Virus record (IMG/VR): IMGVR_UViG_3300040801_002079
Span: 1-64,000 of that record
DNA: 64,000 bases
From: a virus
Reading direction: 5' to 3' (one strand)
A program made the position numbers and the translations under genes. The notes under the pieces are model-generated. The model worked only from the letters and a program-made list of their open reading frames with translations. It was not told where the DNA came from and did not search any database. Shown here piece after piece: positions 17,203 to 25,785 of the stretch; position 1 is the stretch's first letter; every line of letters begins with the position of its first letter.

Positions 17203-17979
17203 ATGCATATTGTAAACTACAATTATCAAGCAGGGGACCGAGTTTGGATATCAGTTGATGATAATTCAATGGAGTGTGTTGTCTGTAAGGTTTACATAGA
17301 AGTTGATCCTGATGAAGTTGAAACAAAGATAGAAAGAAAAACTTATCATCTGGCGAATGTGAATGGATCATCTGTTGTGTATATTCGTGATGAGTCTGAG
17401 GTTTTTCAATCTTTAACTGATGCACTTGATTATATTGATGATCCAACACTGACTGCACCAGAAACAACAAATTACAGCTTTGTATATAACTATGATGTTG
17501 GTCAAACCGTATGGACATATGATGGGCATGAACCACTAGAAAGTACAGTCCTGCAAATAAGTATATACAACGAAAGAACAGATGGAGTAACCTCGAATAA
17601 TTTGGTATATCACACACTGCCCGTTAGTGAAGATTATAAAACACTGTTAAAAGAAGAGCCTGACATATTTCCAACATATGAAAAGGTTATGGAATATATA
17701 ACTGCGGTTGTATTGGAAGTAACGTTAACCCCAACGGTTACTGCGACACAAACCGTAACACCAAACCCAACCGTGACTCCAACATTGACCCCCACACTAA
17801 CTGTAACCCCAACACTTACATTAACACCAACACTTACAATGACTCCAACCATAACTCCAACCATAACTCCAACCATAACCCCGACATCTACATTAATGTT
17901 AGAAGGAGAGGATATATGGAGTATAGAGGATGAGGATATTCTAATGTTTGCAAACGGGGATATAGCTAAATATGTTTAA
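17203..17979 (+). CDS. Virion protein: two small-barrel repeats and Thr-Pro stalk
   Basis: 258 residues, same architecture as the gene just upstream: barrel 1 (GDRVWISVDDNSMECVVCK), barrel 2 (GQTVWTYDGHEPLESTV), about 50 residues of Thr-Pro repeats. It ends in a different acidic C-terminus (GEDIWSIEDEDILMFANGD) that resembles the ending of the 5006-5860 protein in style. Tandem duplication with divergence at the C-terminus. Confidence 0.65.
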   Translation: MHIVNYNYQAGDRVWISVDDNSMECVVCKVYIEVDPDEVETKIERKTYHLANVNGSSVVYIRDESEVFQSLTDALDYIDDPTLTAPETTNYSFVYNYDVGQTVWTYDGHEPLESTVLQISIYNERTDGVTSNNLVYHTLPVSEDYKTLLKEEPDIFPTYEKVMEYITAVVLEVTLTPTVTATQTVTPNPTVTPTLTPTLTVTPTLTLTPTLTMTPTITPTITPTITPTSTLMLEGEDIWSIEDEDILMFANGDIAKYV

Positions 17980-18007
17980 CAATACTACCTTATAGAGGAA
18001 TGATGTA

Positions 18008-21000
18008 ATGGCGCTTAAAAAGATTACAGAATTAAATGGGGGCATCCCCCTTACAGAGATAACTGACACAGACGTTCTGTACATATCGAATCAAGCAGGT
18101 ACGCTGGACGGTGCCGTAACGCTTTCGACTCTGCGGGACGAGGTACTTGATAAAACCGCGCTGGTCTTATCAAGCGATTCGACTGCTAGTGCAGAAACCC
18201 CTTTCACGTTTTCTGCTCCCAATGCAGTGGTGAGTAACGCACTTACGTTGGTGCAGTTTGAGTCGCAAACAGGTGCGAAACTTAGGGTGCGGACTGATGG
18301 CGCGTTTGAGATGGGGAACCTTGATAATGGGCACTCCACGCTTACTGTATCGTCTGGCACTATTAGTAGGTCTGTGCCTGATGATGGGAATCTCGCTGGA
18401 TCAGTAATCCTACAAGGTGGGGCACCCGGAACCTCAGGGTTTACTTCGGTACACCCGGATGCTGGAGGAGTTGAACTCAAGGGTGGTAATGGCGCTGTGT
18501 TTGCACAAGGGGCAGGTGGCCCGATTTCGTTACAGGGAGGTCAAGGTTTTGGTAGTGGAAATGGGGGCGACATTACTCTTACTGGGGGGATTGGCTCTGG
18601 CAGTAGAGGAGGGTCAATAAGTCTTATAGGTGGAAGAGATCAAGGTTCTGGAGCCGGTGGTAATGTGCAAATTAGAGGGGGGTCTGGAGACACATTGGGA
18701 ACAATTCAATTTATCAACCCATCCGATTCCTCGGTGATGCTTCAATTAGCCGATGATTATATTTTTGAAAATCCTATAGAAATATCAATTGATGATATGG
18801 GGACTTATAAAATATTTGGAGGATTTAAAGTAACCCTCCCCTCTGCTGTACAACCCTATTACGGTCAATATGCTCAAGCTGGAATGACTGGGCAAGGATT
18901 TATGGTACAATATCCTGAATATACATACCCCTTAGCTCCATCACTAGGTAGTTTTGATCTAAAAACTGTTCTTACTGGGGATAGTGTGCAAATGCTTCAG
19001 AATAATAGTATCGGATTATTTTTATTTCGAGGGATTGATTATAGTACATCCACAGAATATCCCGGATTTTCAATAGGTAGTGTGCAAGGCCCGAAAGAAA
19101 ACTTCCACATAGGAAACACGACAGTTGAGTCCACGTTTAACTTATATTTGGGCGGATTGGACCACACTCTCGGTGGCTATAACCCGCAAACCATTACGAT
19201 TTCACCAACCCATGGGGGGTTATGGGAGGTTGATCAAGGCAATACTTCAGGATCAGATATGGTTATTAAGGGTGGTGATGCGTATGATTCAGGAGCTACA
19301 GACCGGGATGGCGGTAATTTAATTTTAAGTTCCGGCAATGCTTGGAACTATGGATCATCCGGGGATGTATCAATTATTACAGGAACACGAACCATTGGCG
19401 GTCCATCAGATTTCTTTGGGCAAATAGAAGTTTTCTTTGGGCAAATAGACGGTTCGAGTATATCACTTACTGCGGGTGACGGGTATGCCCCTAATGCTGG
19501 CGGAGCCGCTGGTGGTGATATAAATATTACCGCTGGTGATGCTGGTGGTTATGGTCTTGGGTCCGATGGCGGCAATATAATTCTTACTGCGGGTGATCGT
19601 TCAGGAATTGGAGGAATATGGGGACATATATATCTAGATGGTGATATTACTGCTCCAGCCGGAATTATAAATTTTAGAAATGGAGCACAGGATCATACAC
19701 TAAGAATTTACAATGATCACAACCCTGATCTTGGTAATCCGGGCACATACACTGAAATACATGGAAACGGTTTAATTAGATCAACTGATGATATTAATAT
19801 ATCTCCAAGCTCTCCCCAGACCGGTGATGGTAAAGATGTAAATTTAACAGCGTCTCATGGACAGCTAGGCGGAAATGGGGGTGGTGTAAACATCACCGCT
19901 GGTGATGGTAATGGATCGGGAACGGGGGGAGATGTTAACATCAGAGGCGGAACCGGAAACACTCCGGGTAAAGTAAATGTACTGGGCGAACTAACTTCAA
20001 ATTCGATAATATTTAATGAGCAAGCATCCGCTGGAGCTATATCAGCGGGAGAAATGAAGTTATGGGCTAGAAACGACACACCAAATTCACTTATTCTAAC
20101 TAATGATGAGGGCATCGATACTGTTATAGGAGATTCCACATCTAATGCTTCCATTGTCGATTATACAGTATACACGGTTGGCACTGGTCAAGATTTTGAA
20201 ACGTTAATGGATGCAATTTCTTGGTTACAGGAACAAACGTTTTCTGGTGGCGGTCATGTGGAACTTCGACTAAACACAGGCACCCATGTCATAGCTCCAA
20301 TTGTTGGAGAAGAAGACAGATATGACTGGTATTACGCAGTGGGCGCGTTCACCAATGCCGTTATTACAATTAGGGGTGTAAGTTCAGCCACTACCACGAT
20401 AGCGTGGGACTCAACCGATCCAGATAATGATGGATATGATCTATTCTCATTCCTTAATTCGTATGTGAAGTTTAGTAACCTAACCATTGATACATATGGT
20501 GATGGATTTTCGGATTATGAAAAATATATAAACCACGAGGAGGGGTTTGTATTTTATCATAATTGCGTGATAAAAAATGCTTTGATGTATGTATCTGGAA
20601 CGAATATGTTTTTAATGAACACATCATTTGACTCGGCACCCATCTCATTAAATCGTGCAACCGTTAGTGTATCAGACTATAGTACCTTTTTAAGATTTGA
20701 AAATTGGACCGGTTCAGGACCAGCGTTGTCAGTAACTAAGGGAACAACATTTACTTGTACACCTCATGTAATTACATTTACGAATAATACCACTGACACA
20801 AATATACCAATAAACGAAATACAACCGGAAGGGGAATATATTACCGATGGAAACTTAGGTATATTACAAGAGAATCAAATTCTTAAAGGAGATGTAACTA
20901 GAACGCTAGCCCCAACGGGAGGAGATTTCTCAACATTAACCGAATTCTTTGATTGGTTAGATGTTTCCCACTTCGAAAATGCGGATGTTAGATTGGATGT

Positions 21001-21646
21001 ATCTCCCGGAACATACACATATTCACCACAACAGAGAGTCATATCATCTGCTCAAGGCATAAACAATCTGTACATTATTGGAACAAATGAATCCACATGC
21101 ATATTCAATGTTGACATGACGGGATTTAATTATCAGGCCATGCTAACATTATTGAATGCGCGAGTTAACTTTACACAACTCACCATTAATAGTACTGGAA
21201 CAGGAAACCCCGCATTATTTGAGGTTGAAAATAGTTCCTTAGCTCTTCAGTTAGTCACAATGAATGATTTTGAATTTGCCGTTAAAGCCGTACATTCATA
21301 TATTAATACATATCAGTCAACGTTTAATGGGATAACAGGGGGTCCATTATTGGGCCAATTATTAGCCAATAGCTGTAAAATTGAAATACAAGACACAACT
21401 TTCGATAATATAAGTACGGCCCAAGGTAATGCTATAAGTCTTTTCGGAACAACTGCATGGATGCCAAATTTAACCATATCCAATGCTTTTAATGGTATTG
21501 AAGTATCGGCAAGTTCCCATGTATCCTTAGAGGGGACAACCACCATGACCGGAAACACAACAGACTATAATGTTGTAGTTAATGAAATTCAATATGATGG
21601 TTCGTATATAGCCAATGGTACAAGTGCTATGTCATTTAAAGCATAA
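18008..21646 (+). CDS. Giant tail fibre: Gly-rich and beta-helix modules
   Basis: 1212 residues, the longest gene here. The N-terminal fibre-type leader (MALKKITELNGGIPLTEITD) is followed by Gly-rich strand repeats such as GGDITLTGGIGSGSRGGSIS (about 140-240 and 410-560, 610-660). Two pectate-lyase-like beta-helix modules open near 720 (VGTGQDFETLMDAISWLQ) and 970 (PTGGDFSTLTEFFDWL). These helix modules match that of the 3150-4970 protein. AGAGGA ribosome site. Probably a long fibre or spike that binds the receptor. Confidence 0.8.
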   Translation: MALKKITELNGGIPLTEITDTDVLYISNQAGTLDGAVTLSTLRDEVLDKTALVLSSDSTASAETPFTFSAPNAVVSNALTLVQFESQTGAKLRVRTDGAFEMGNLDNGHSTLTVSSGTISRSVPDDGNLAGSVILQGGAPGTSGFTSVHPDAGGVELKGGNGAVFAQGAGGPISLQGGQGFGSGNGGDITLTGGIGSGSRGGSISLIGGRDQGSGAGGNVQIRGGSGDTLGTIQFINPSDSSVMLQLADDYIFENPIEISIDDMGTYKIFGGFKVTLPSAVQPYYGQYAQAGMTGQGFMVQYPEYTYPLAPSLGSFDLKTVLTGDSVQMLQNNSIGLFLFRGIDYSTSTEYPGFSIGSVQGPKENFHIGNTTVESTFNLYLGGLDHTLGGYNPQTITISPTHGGLWEVDQGNTSGSDMVIKGGDAYDSGATDRDGGNLILSSGNAWNYGSSGDVSIITGTRTIGGPSDFFGQIEVFFGQIDGSSISLTAGDGYAPNAGGAAGGDINITAGDAGGYGLGSDGGNIILTAGDRSGIGGIWGHIYLDGDITAPAGIINFRNGAQDHTLRIYNDHNPDLGNPGTYTEIHGNGLIRSTDDINISPSSPQTGDGKDVNLTASHGQLGGNGGGVNITAGDGNGSGTGGDVNIRGGTGNTPGKVNVLGELTSNSIIFNEQASAGAISAGEMKLWARNDTPNSLILTNDEGIDTVIGDSTSNASIVDYTVYTVGTGQDFETLMDAISWLQEQTFSGGGHVELRLNTGTHVIAPIVGEEDRYDWYYAVGAFTNAVITIRGVSSATTTIAWDSTDPDNDGYDLFSFLNSYVKFSNLTIDTYGDGFSDYEKYINHEEGFVFYHNCVIKNALMYVSGTNMFLMNTSFDSAPISLNRATVSVSDYSTFLRFENWTGSGPALSVTKGTTFTCTPHVITFTNNTTDTNIPINEIQPEGEYITDGNLGILQENQILKGDVTRTLAPTGGDFSTLTEFFDWLDVSHFENADVRLDVSPGTYTYSPQQRVISSAQGINNLYIIGTNESTCIFNVDMTGFNYQAMLTLLNARVNFTQLTINSTGTGNPALFEVENSSLALQLVTMNDFEFAVKAVHSYINTYQSTFNGITGGPLLGQLLANSCKIEIQDTTFDNISTAQGNAISLFGTTAWMPNLTISNAFNGIEVSASSHVSLEGTTTMTGNTTDYNVVVNEIQYDGSYIANGTSAMSFKA

Positions 21647-21662
21647 TAATATAGATAATTCT

Positions 21663-21670
21663 GATAAATA
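21663..21670 (+). promoter_or_regulatory. T4-type late promoter (GATAAATA)
   Basis: GATAAATA 30 nt upstream of the GTG at 21701, with TTTAGGAGA as ribosome site. Confidence 0.55.
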
Positions 21671-21700
21671 TAAGCAGAATATTAATTTTAGGAGATTGCT

Positions 21701-22144
21701 GTGGCACAAGGAACATTATTAACATTTAATGAATTTAGGCTAACAATTGGTAACGGTACCCATGATTTAGCCGCAGACTCATTTAAAATCGCATTAATCA
21801 CAACCCTTCCAACTCTTGCCGATCCAACACCCGCGCTGGGGGATTATACCGAAGTTACCGGAAGTGGATATACCGCAGGCGGAGAGGCCCTTACCACTAC
21901 ATGGACAGAAACCAGCGGTGCTGCGGATTTTAAACATACTGGTGGGACCATTACGTGGACTCAGGATGGTGCCGGTCCAACAAATATTGTTGCCGGACTA
22001 ATTTATAATACCGCAGCAGGTAACGATGCGGTAGCATTTATTGATTTTACAGCAGACGGAGGCACGACTCCGATCAGTTTACAGGACGGTGATATTACTT
22101 GGACACCAGAGGCTGTAGAAAATAGAATATTTAGGCTAGCATAA
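21701..22144 (+). CDS. Phage structural protein of unknown role
   Basis: 147 residues from a GTG start chosen by the AGGAGA ribosome site. The pattern (GTLLTFNEFRLTIGNG, FKIALITT, DYTEVTGSGYTAGGEAL, then VAFIDFTADGG) is that of a widespread uncharacterised phage beta-sandwich protein found among tail and decoration genes. Late promoter directly upstream. Sits between the giant fibre and the lysis genes. Confidence 0.75.
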   Translation: MAQGTLLTFNEFRLTIGNGTHDLAADSFKIALITTLPTLADPTPALGDYTEVTGSGYTAGGEALTTTWTETSGAADFKHTGGTITWTQDGAGPTNIVAGLIYNTAAGNDAVAFIDFTADGGTTPISLQDGDITWTPEAVENRIFRLA

Positions 22145-22146
22145 AC

Positions 22147-22521
22147 ATGCGCTTCATTTTTTTAATTTTAATTATTATATTGGTCTCCGGTTGTAGTAAA
22201 GAACCAGATATAAATGAACCCGGAGTATGTGAATCTTATGGCGTACAAGAGCGTGGTATGTACATGGGCGAAATTAACAATGTATTCGAGCTTCCCGATA
22301 GTGAAATACAAGCGGTTTGTGGTCCATCCGGTTGGGTAAATATGAGCGTTGCTGGATGCACCAAGCTTCATAAAGATGGTACCGTTGATATTTATTTTAG
22401 AACAGGAGATAAATGTACAGAAATACATGAAAGGTGTCATGTATTACATGGGAGATATCATACAGACCGGTATCGAAGTGATGTGGCAAAAGGCCACCCT
22501 CGTCCATCCTGTCCACCCTGA
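22147..22521 (+). CDS. Lipoprotein with HExxH zinc-site motif
   Basis: 124 residues. Signal peptide with lipobox LVSGC (Cys16), so probably anchored in the host envelope. It has five more cysteines and IHERCHVLHG, containing HExxH at 94-98 with a further His at 101, as in small metallopeptidases. It lies 2 nt after a structural gene and just before the lysozyme, so a late envelope or lysis role is plausible. Catalysis is unproven. Confidence 0.7.
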   Translation: MRFIFLILIIILVSGCSKEPDINEPGVCESYGVQERGMYMGEINNVFELPDSEIQAVCGPSGWVNMSVAGCTKLHKDGTVDIYFRTGDKCTEIHERCHVLHGRYHTDRYRSDVAKGHPRPSCPP

Positions 22522-22527
22522 TAAATA
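22520..22527 (+). promoter_or_regulatory. T4-type late promoter, leaderless lysozyme
   Basis: GATAAATA ends exactly 5 nt (CTTAA) before the lysozyme ATG at 22533, so a start about 6 nt downstream of the element would begin at the initiation codon itself. There is no Shine-Dalgarno sequence in the short space. Confidence 0.6.
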
Positions 22528-22532
22528 CTTAA

Positions 22533-22970
22533 ATGGAATACTATGATTATGAATTAGCCGGTGAATTGATGTATGATGAAGGCGTGAGGGCCAAAGCATA
22601 TAGAGATTCTAAAGGATATTGGACTATCGGAGTTGGTCACTATTTGGGTACCGATCAATCGTTTTCTCATCTTGCATGGGATATGGAAACAATATTTTTA
22701 ACCTTTTTAACAGATTTAAATTCTGCAATATTTTATACTAAAAAGCAAATATATAACTTTGACTCTTTAAGTGTTAATAGGCAAAGAGTGTTGGTTAATA
22801 TGATGTTTAACCTTGGGCCTAATCGATTTGCCGGATTTAAAAAAATGATTAAAGCTATTCATGATGGAAATATCAGACGGGCATATAAAGAAATGCTTGA
22901 TAGTAAGTGGGCAAGACAAGATGTACCCAATAGGGCAAGAAGATTATCCAGAAGATGGATAGATGGTTGA
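22533..22970 (+). CDS. Endolysin, T4-type lysozyme (GH24)
   Basis: 145 residues, close to the usual length. Catalytic triad at T4 spacing: E16 in MYDEGVRAKAYRD, D25, and T31 in GYWTIGVGHYLG. Later family motifs FNLGPNRFAGFKKM and WARQDVPNRARRLSRRW are present. Cleaves peptidoglycan after holin action. No signal peptide, so it needs a holin, which I did not identify. Expressed from a late element 5 nt upstream of the ATG. Confidence 0.95.
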   Translation: MEYYDYELAGELMYDEGVRAKAYRDSKGYWTIGVGHYLGTDQSFSHLAWDMETIFLTFLTDLNSAIFYTKKQIYNFDSLSVNRQRVLVNMMFNLGPNRFAGFKKMIKAIHDGNIRRAYKEMLDSKWARQDVPNRARRLSRRWIDG

Positions 22971-22995
22971 CATTATTGTTTTTCCTATATATACT
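22967..22995 (+). promoter_or_regulatory. Sigma70-type promoter for tRNA-Gly
   Basis: TTGACA (22967-22972), 17 bp, TATACT (22990-22995), about 17 bp before the tRNA. Confidence 0.75.
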
Positions 22996-23012
22996 TATAC
23001 AAGTGTAATAAA

Positions 23013-23089
23013 GCGGGTGTAGCTCAATTTGGTGGAGCGCAACCTTGCCAAGGTTGAGGCTGTGGGTTCGAGTCCCATCACCCGCTCCA
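23013..23089 (+). tRNA. tRNA-Gly(GCC), CCA encoded
   Basis: Full cloverleaf: acceptor GCGGGTG/CACCCGC, D-arm GCTC/GGAGC, anticodon stem CAACC/GGTTG with loop TTGCCAA (anticodon GCC), T-arm GTGGG-TTCGAGT-CCCAT, discriminator T then CCA. First of a small tRNA cluster. Confidence 0.95.
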
Positions 23090-23152
23090 ATTAGACGTTA
23101 TTGAGGTGATACATAATCACCCACTATTTAACTCAATTATAGGAGAATTAAA

Positions 23153-23401
23153 ATGAGATATACATTTGATACGTTTCGCAATGAAAGTGGTTTAAAGTTC
23201 AAGAATATTGAAAGTGAATCCTATCGTACATACGTTTTTCCGGATCGTGAAGTGACCATTATGAAGCCACTGGCTCTTAATGTTAGTAAATCTGGGGGGC
23301 ATCGTATATTTGATGCATCAGGGCAATCACATTATGTTCCAAAGGGGTGGATTCACTTGAAATGGGAAGTTGAAGAAGACCAGCCACATTTTGTAACATA
23401 A
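23153..23401 (+). CDS. Hypothetical protein between tRNAs
   Basis: 82 residues, no known domain; ATAGGAGAA ribosome site. It lies between tRNA-Gly and the tRNA-Leu remnant. The segment GGHRIFDASGQSHYVPKGWI suggests a small beta domain. Confidence 0.7.
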   Translation: MRYTFDTFRNESGLKFKNIESESYRTYVFPDREVTIMKPLALNVSKSGGHRIFDASGQSHYVPKGWIHLKWEVEEDQPHFVT

Positions 23402-23424
23402 CGTTAGTATTTAATTTTGAATTT

Positions 23425-23456
23425 GCCGGGGTGGTGGAATTGGTAGACACGCTTCG
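23425..23456 (+). pseudogene. Truncated tRNA-Leu (5' part only)
   Basis: GCCGGGG acceptor strand and a complete Leu-type D-arm are present, sharing 23 identical bases (23430-23452) with the intact tRNA-Leu at 23948-23970. The anticodon arm and everything 3' are missing, and no partner CCCCGGC follows. The HNH gene starts 35 bp later, so the tRNA was probably broken by insertion or deletion. Confidence 0.75.
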
Positions 23457-23491
23457 TGTTTTCTTATTTGTGTTTAGTGATAAATAAAGTT

Positions 23492-23941
23492 ATGGAAGAC
23501 ATAACTAAATATATACAATTACCACTAGAAGAACGTCAGGCACACTTACAATTAGATGAAGCATGTGTCGAACGTGGCGGGCAGAGTATGTACTGCAAGA
23601 CACTGTTAGCACATATACTAAATACTACCGTACCCTCGGGACGAAAGATACATGTGTGCCACGCCTGTCACAATGCAGAATGCAGTAACCCAAATCATTT
23701 GTATTGGGGTACCCCGAAAGAAAACGCAGCAGATAGGGTAGCAAATGGAGACAAAACCATTTGGGAAAAAATGGTCGATAAATACGGGTTAGAGGAAGCT
23801 CGTAAATTACAAAACAGAGGCTCTAAACATGCCTCTAAAGCTGGTAAGGGTAATAAAGGTAAACCCAAATCAGAAGAACATAAACGCAAGATAGCGGAAG
23901 CTATTAAGCGCAGAAACAAAAATAAGGTAAAACTAGTTTAA
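23492..23941 (+). CDS. HNH homing endonuclease in a tRNA cluster
   Basis: 149 residues from ATG 23492 (MEDITKYIQLPLEERQ); the longer frame would start inside the tRNA remnant. HNH core VCHACHNAECSNPNHLYWG with following TPKENAADR, then a C-terminal basic module (GKPKSEEHKRKIAEAIKRR) like NUMOD3 DNA-binding helices. It ends 1 nt before the intact tRNA-Leu. It probably homes into tRNA-Leu-like sequence. Confidence 0.85.
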   Translation: MEDITKYIQLPLEERQAHLQLDEACVERGGQSMYCKTLLAHILNTTVPSGRKIHVCHACHNAECSNPNHLYWGTPKENAADRVANGDKTIWEKMVDKYGLEEARKLQNRGSKHASKAGKGNKGKPKSEEHKRKIAEAIKRRNKNKVKLV

Positions 23942-23942
23942 A

Positions 23943-24028
<86 letters not shown>

Positions 24029-24042
24029 TTTAAAATAAAGTG

Positions 24043-24071
24043 TTGACATCGCGCATTCGCTGCGATATACT
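24043..24071 (+). promoter_or_regulatory. Sigma70-type promoter with spacer dyad
   Basis: TTGACA (24043-24048), 17 bp, TATACT (24066-24071). The spacer begins TCGC and ends GCGA, an imperfect dyad that could be an operator. Confidence 0.75.
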
Positions 24072-24114
24072 ATACGCTCTTAGTTTAAATCATTTAATTA
24101 AAGGAGAAAAAACT

Positions 24115-24555
24115 ATGAGTTATAGGAAAGCATCAAGCCACTGCAACATTACTGATTCTCAGGTAGCAGACATCCGACTTATGGCAATGCGTGGTCTTCC
24201 GCAGACCCAGATTGCTGAGCAGGTTGGCGTACACCGCAAGACGGTATATGATATCGTTGAGCGCAATACGTGGAATCATGTACCTGATCCGGTACGTGCC
24301 TACGGCTACCCCGACTATCTGGTATTTCCCGATGGACGGATTTATAGTTCAGTAAGTGATCAGTTCATTACTGCCCGACAGCGTTCGGATGGTGAGCAGA
24401 CTGTTCGCATTCGTAACAGTCGTGGTCAGCGTGTTACGACTACGGTATCAGCACTTGTTGCTCGTGGCTATCTGGGAACCCGTTCGCGGAATCCCAACGT
24501 AACGTATCGTGATGGAAATCCATCCAATACGCATTTTACCAACATTTCACTTTAA
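24115..24555 (+). CDS. HTH protein with degenerate HNH-like C-terminus
   Basis: 146 residues from ATG 24115 (AAAGGAGAA site). Residues 10-55 form a resolvase-type helix-turn-helix (TQIAEQVGVHRKTVYDIVER). Residues 60-125 match the NUMOD4-like segment of HNH proteins (YPDYLVFPDGRIYS, VSALVARGYLG). The end, VTYRDGNPSNTHFTNIS, aligns with an HNH core whose first His is replaced by Tyr. It is likely a DNA-binding protein derived from a homing endonuclease, perhaps a regulator. Less AT-rich than its neighbours. Confidence 0.7.
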   Translation: MSYRKASSHCNITDSQVADIRLMAMRGLPQTQIAEQVGVHRKTVYDIVERNTWNHVPDPVRAYGYPDYLVFPDGRIYSSVSDQFITARQRSDGEQTVRIRNSRGQRVTTTVSALVARGYLGTRSRNPNVTYRDGNPSNTHFTNISL

Positions 24556-24564
24556 GTGAAATAT

Positions 24565-24593
24565 AAAAAAGGGGGCACACGCCCCCTTTTTTT
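24565..24593 (+). terminator. Intrinsic terminator fused to a late promoter
   Basis: GGGGGC-ACAC-GCCCCC stem flanked by A6 and a T7 tract; the last T of the tract is the first base of the late element TATAAATA at 24593-24600. Confidence 0.9.
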
Positions 24594-24600
24594 ATAAATA
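24593..24600 (+). promoter_or_regulatory. T4-type late promoter (TATAAATA)
   Basis: Exact TATAAATA directly after the terminator T-tract; 30 nt before the gene at 24631, which has an AAAAGGGG ribosome site. Confidence 0.7.
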
Positions 24601-24630
24601 TTTTTTATCTACAATAAAAAAGGGGTAAAC

Positions 24631-25185
24631 ATGCTTAAACTCATATTCACGATACTTATAACATTTTCAACATACATTCACGCAAATGATGAAGTACCTC
24701 CACCCGAAGAAAACAACCTAGAGTGTAATAAGCTACTTCTTGAAATTAATGATCACCAAGTAGAATTGGGGTTTGTGCAGAAAAGTATAGCGGTACATGT
24801 AAAAACGGCTGAATTAATAAATTTGACCAATGAAAAACTAACTTATGCCGGGGAAGTTGCAGAGGCAATAGGGGATGAAGATGCAGTTCAGAAAATTGTA
24901 GGTCAAATTATATTCCATAAAGAAATGTTTAAAGATGTTGAAAAGGATCACAAAAAGGCAATTGATCGTGAATTTGAATTATCGGCAGAAATTATAAACC
25001 TAACAATGGAGACAGAGTTAAAAAATTGTCCTGTTAAAAAGTTAGCCAATGCGGAGATTCTAGAAACGTGCAATGCATATAAGGAACTCGAAACTAATGT
25101 TAATTGCATGGCATTAAGAAAAAATCAAACGCCTGAAAAAAAGGATGAGCCTAAAAAGACTCATCCAAATACTATGAAAGTGTAA
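24631..25185 (+). CDS. Secreted late protein, unknown function
   Basis: 184 residues. N-terminal signal peptide (MLKLIFTILITFSTYIHA, cleavage before NDEV), then a Pro/Glu linker, a long charged helical region with coiled-coil character (about 40-150), four cysteines and a Lys-rich tail. Periplasmic location is likely; late timing suggests a lysis or envelope role, but nothing specific is recognised. Confidence 0.7.
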   Translation: MLKLIFTILITFSTYIHANDEVPPPEENNLECNKLLLEINDHQVELGFVQKSIAVHVKTAELINLTNEKLTYAGEVAEAIGDEDAVQKIVGQIIFHKEMFKDVEKDHKKAIDREFELSAEIINLTMETELKNCPVKKLANAEILETCNAYKELETNVNCMALRKNQTPEKKDEPKKTHPNTMKV

Positions 25186-25191
25186 TGAAAT

Positions 25192-25740
25192 TTATCTGAA
25201 TTCTGGGTGATCTACTGGTAAGTCCACTTCATCGTCATCATCGAATTCCATGCTTTCCTCATCGAAGCTTGGCTCATCTGAGTCAAAGTCCATATCTCTG
25301 AATGATGAAAAGTCCATATCATCTTCCATGTCAACGTCTTCGAAATCATCAGCATCATCAACTAAGTCCAAGTCTCCAGCGGCTGCTAATTTGCCCAACC
25401 TAGCATAAAGACTTTCAATTTCCTGTTTGATATTGCCAATTTCTTCTTCCATTCCTTCATCAGAGACTAGACCACCTTCACCATCATCTTCGAAATCATC
25501 ATGAGGCATATCCATCATGTCTTCGGGATAGTCTTCATCAGCCCCATATTCGTCTCCCATTCCCATATCCATATCATCATCATACGGAAGTTGGTCATGG
25601 TTAAAGTCTAACTCATCATCTTCACCCTCGGGTTCTTCAAAATCAAAGTCAAAATCAAATTCTTCTTCGTCTTCTCCCATGCCAAACTCTTCTTCCGAAT
25701 CGTAGTCATCAAAGGAAAACAGTTCTTTTAACAATTTCAT
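25192..25740 (-). CDS. Very acidic late protein
   Basis: 182 residues, dominated by Asp and Glu in long runs (for example EEFDFDFDFEEPEGEDDELD), with one predicted helix (about 100-125, MEEEIGNIKQEIESLYARLG). Late promoter TATAAATA at 25771. Such acidity suits a DNA mimic, a scaffold or core component, or a chaperone-like partner; sequence does not distinguish these. Confidence 0.7.
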   Translation of the reverse strand: MKLLKELFSFDDYDSEEEFGMGEDEEEFDFDFDFEEPEGEDDELDFNHDQLPYDDDMDMGMGDEYGADEDYPEDMMDMPHDDFEDDGEGGLVSDEGMEEEIGNIKQEIESLYARLGKLAAAGDLDLVDDADDFEDVDMEDDMDFSSFRDMDFDSDEPSFDEESMEFDDDDEVDLPVDHPEFR

Positions 25741-25770
25741 TACAATCTCCTTAAAAAGATTCTTCTCTCA

Positions 25771-25778
25771 TATTTATA
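25771..25778 (-). promoter_or_regulatory. T4-type late promoter (TATAAATA)
   Basis: Exact TATAAATA on the minus strand for the acidic protein at 25740; lies 7 bp from the divergent sigma70 -35 box at 25786. Confidence 0.65.
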
Positions 25779-25785
25779 ATATTTC

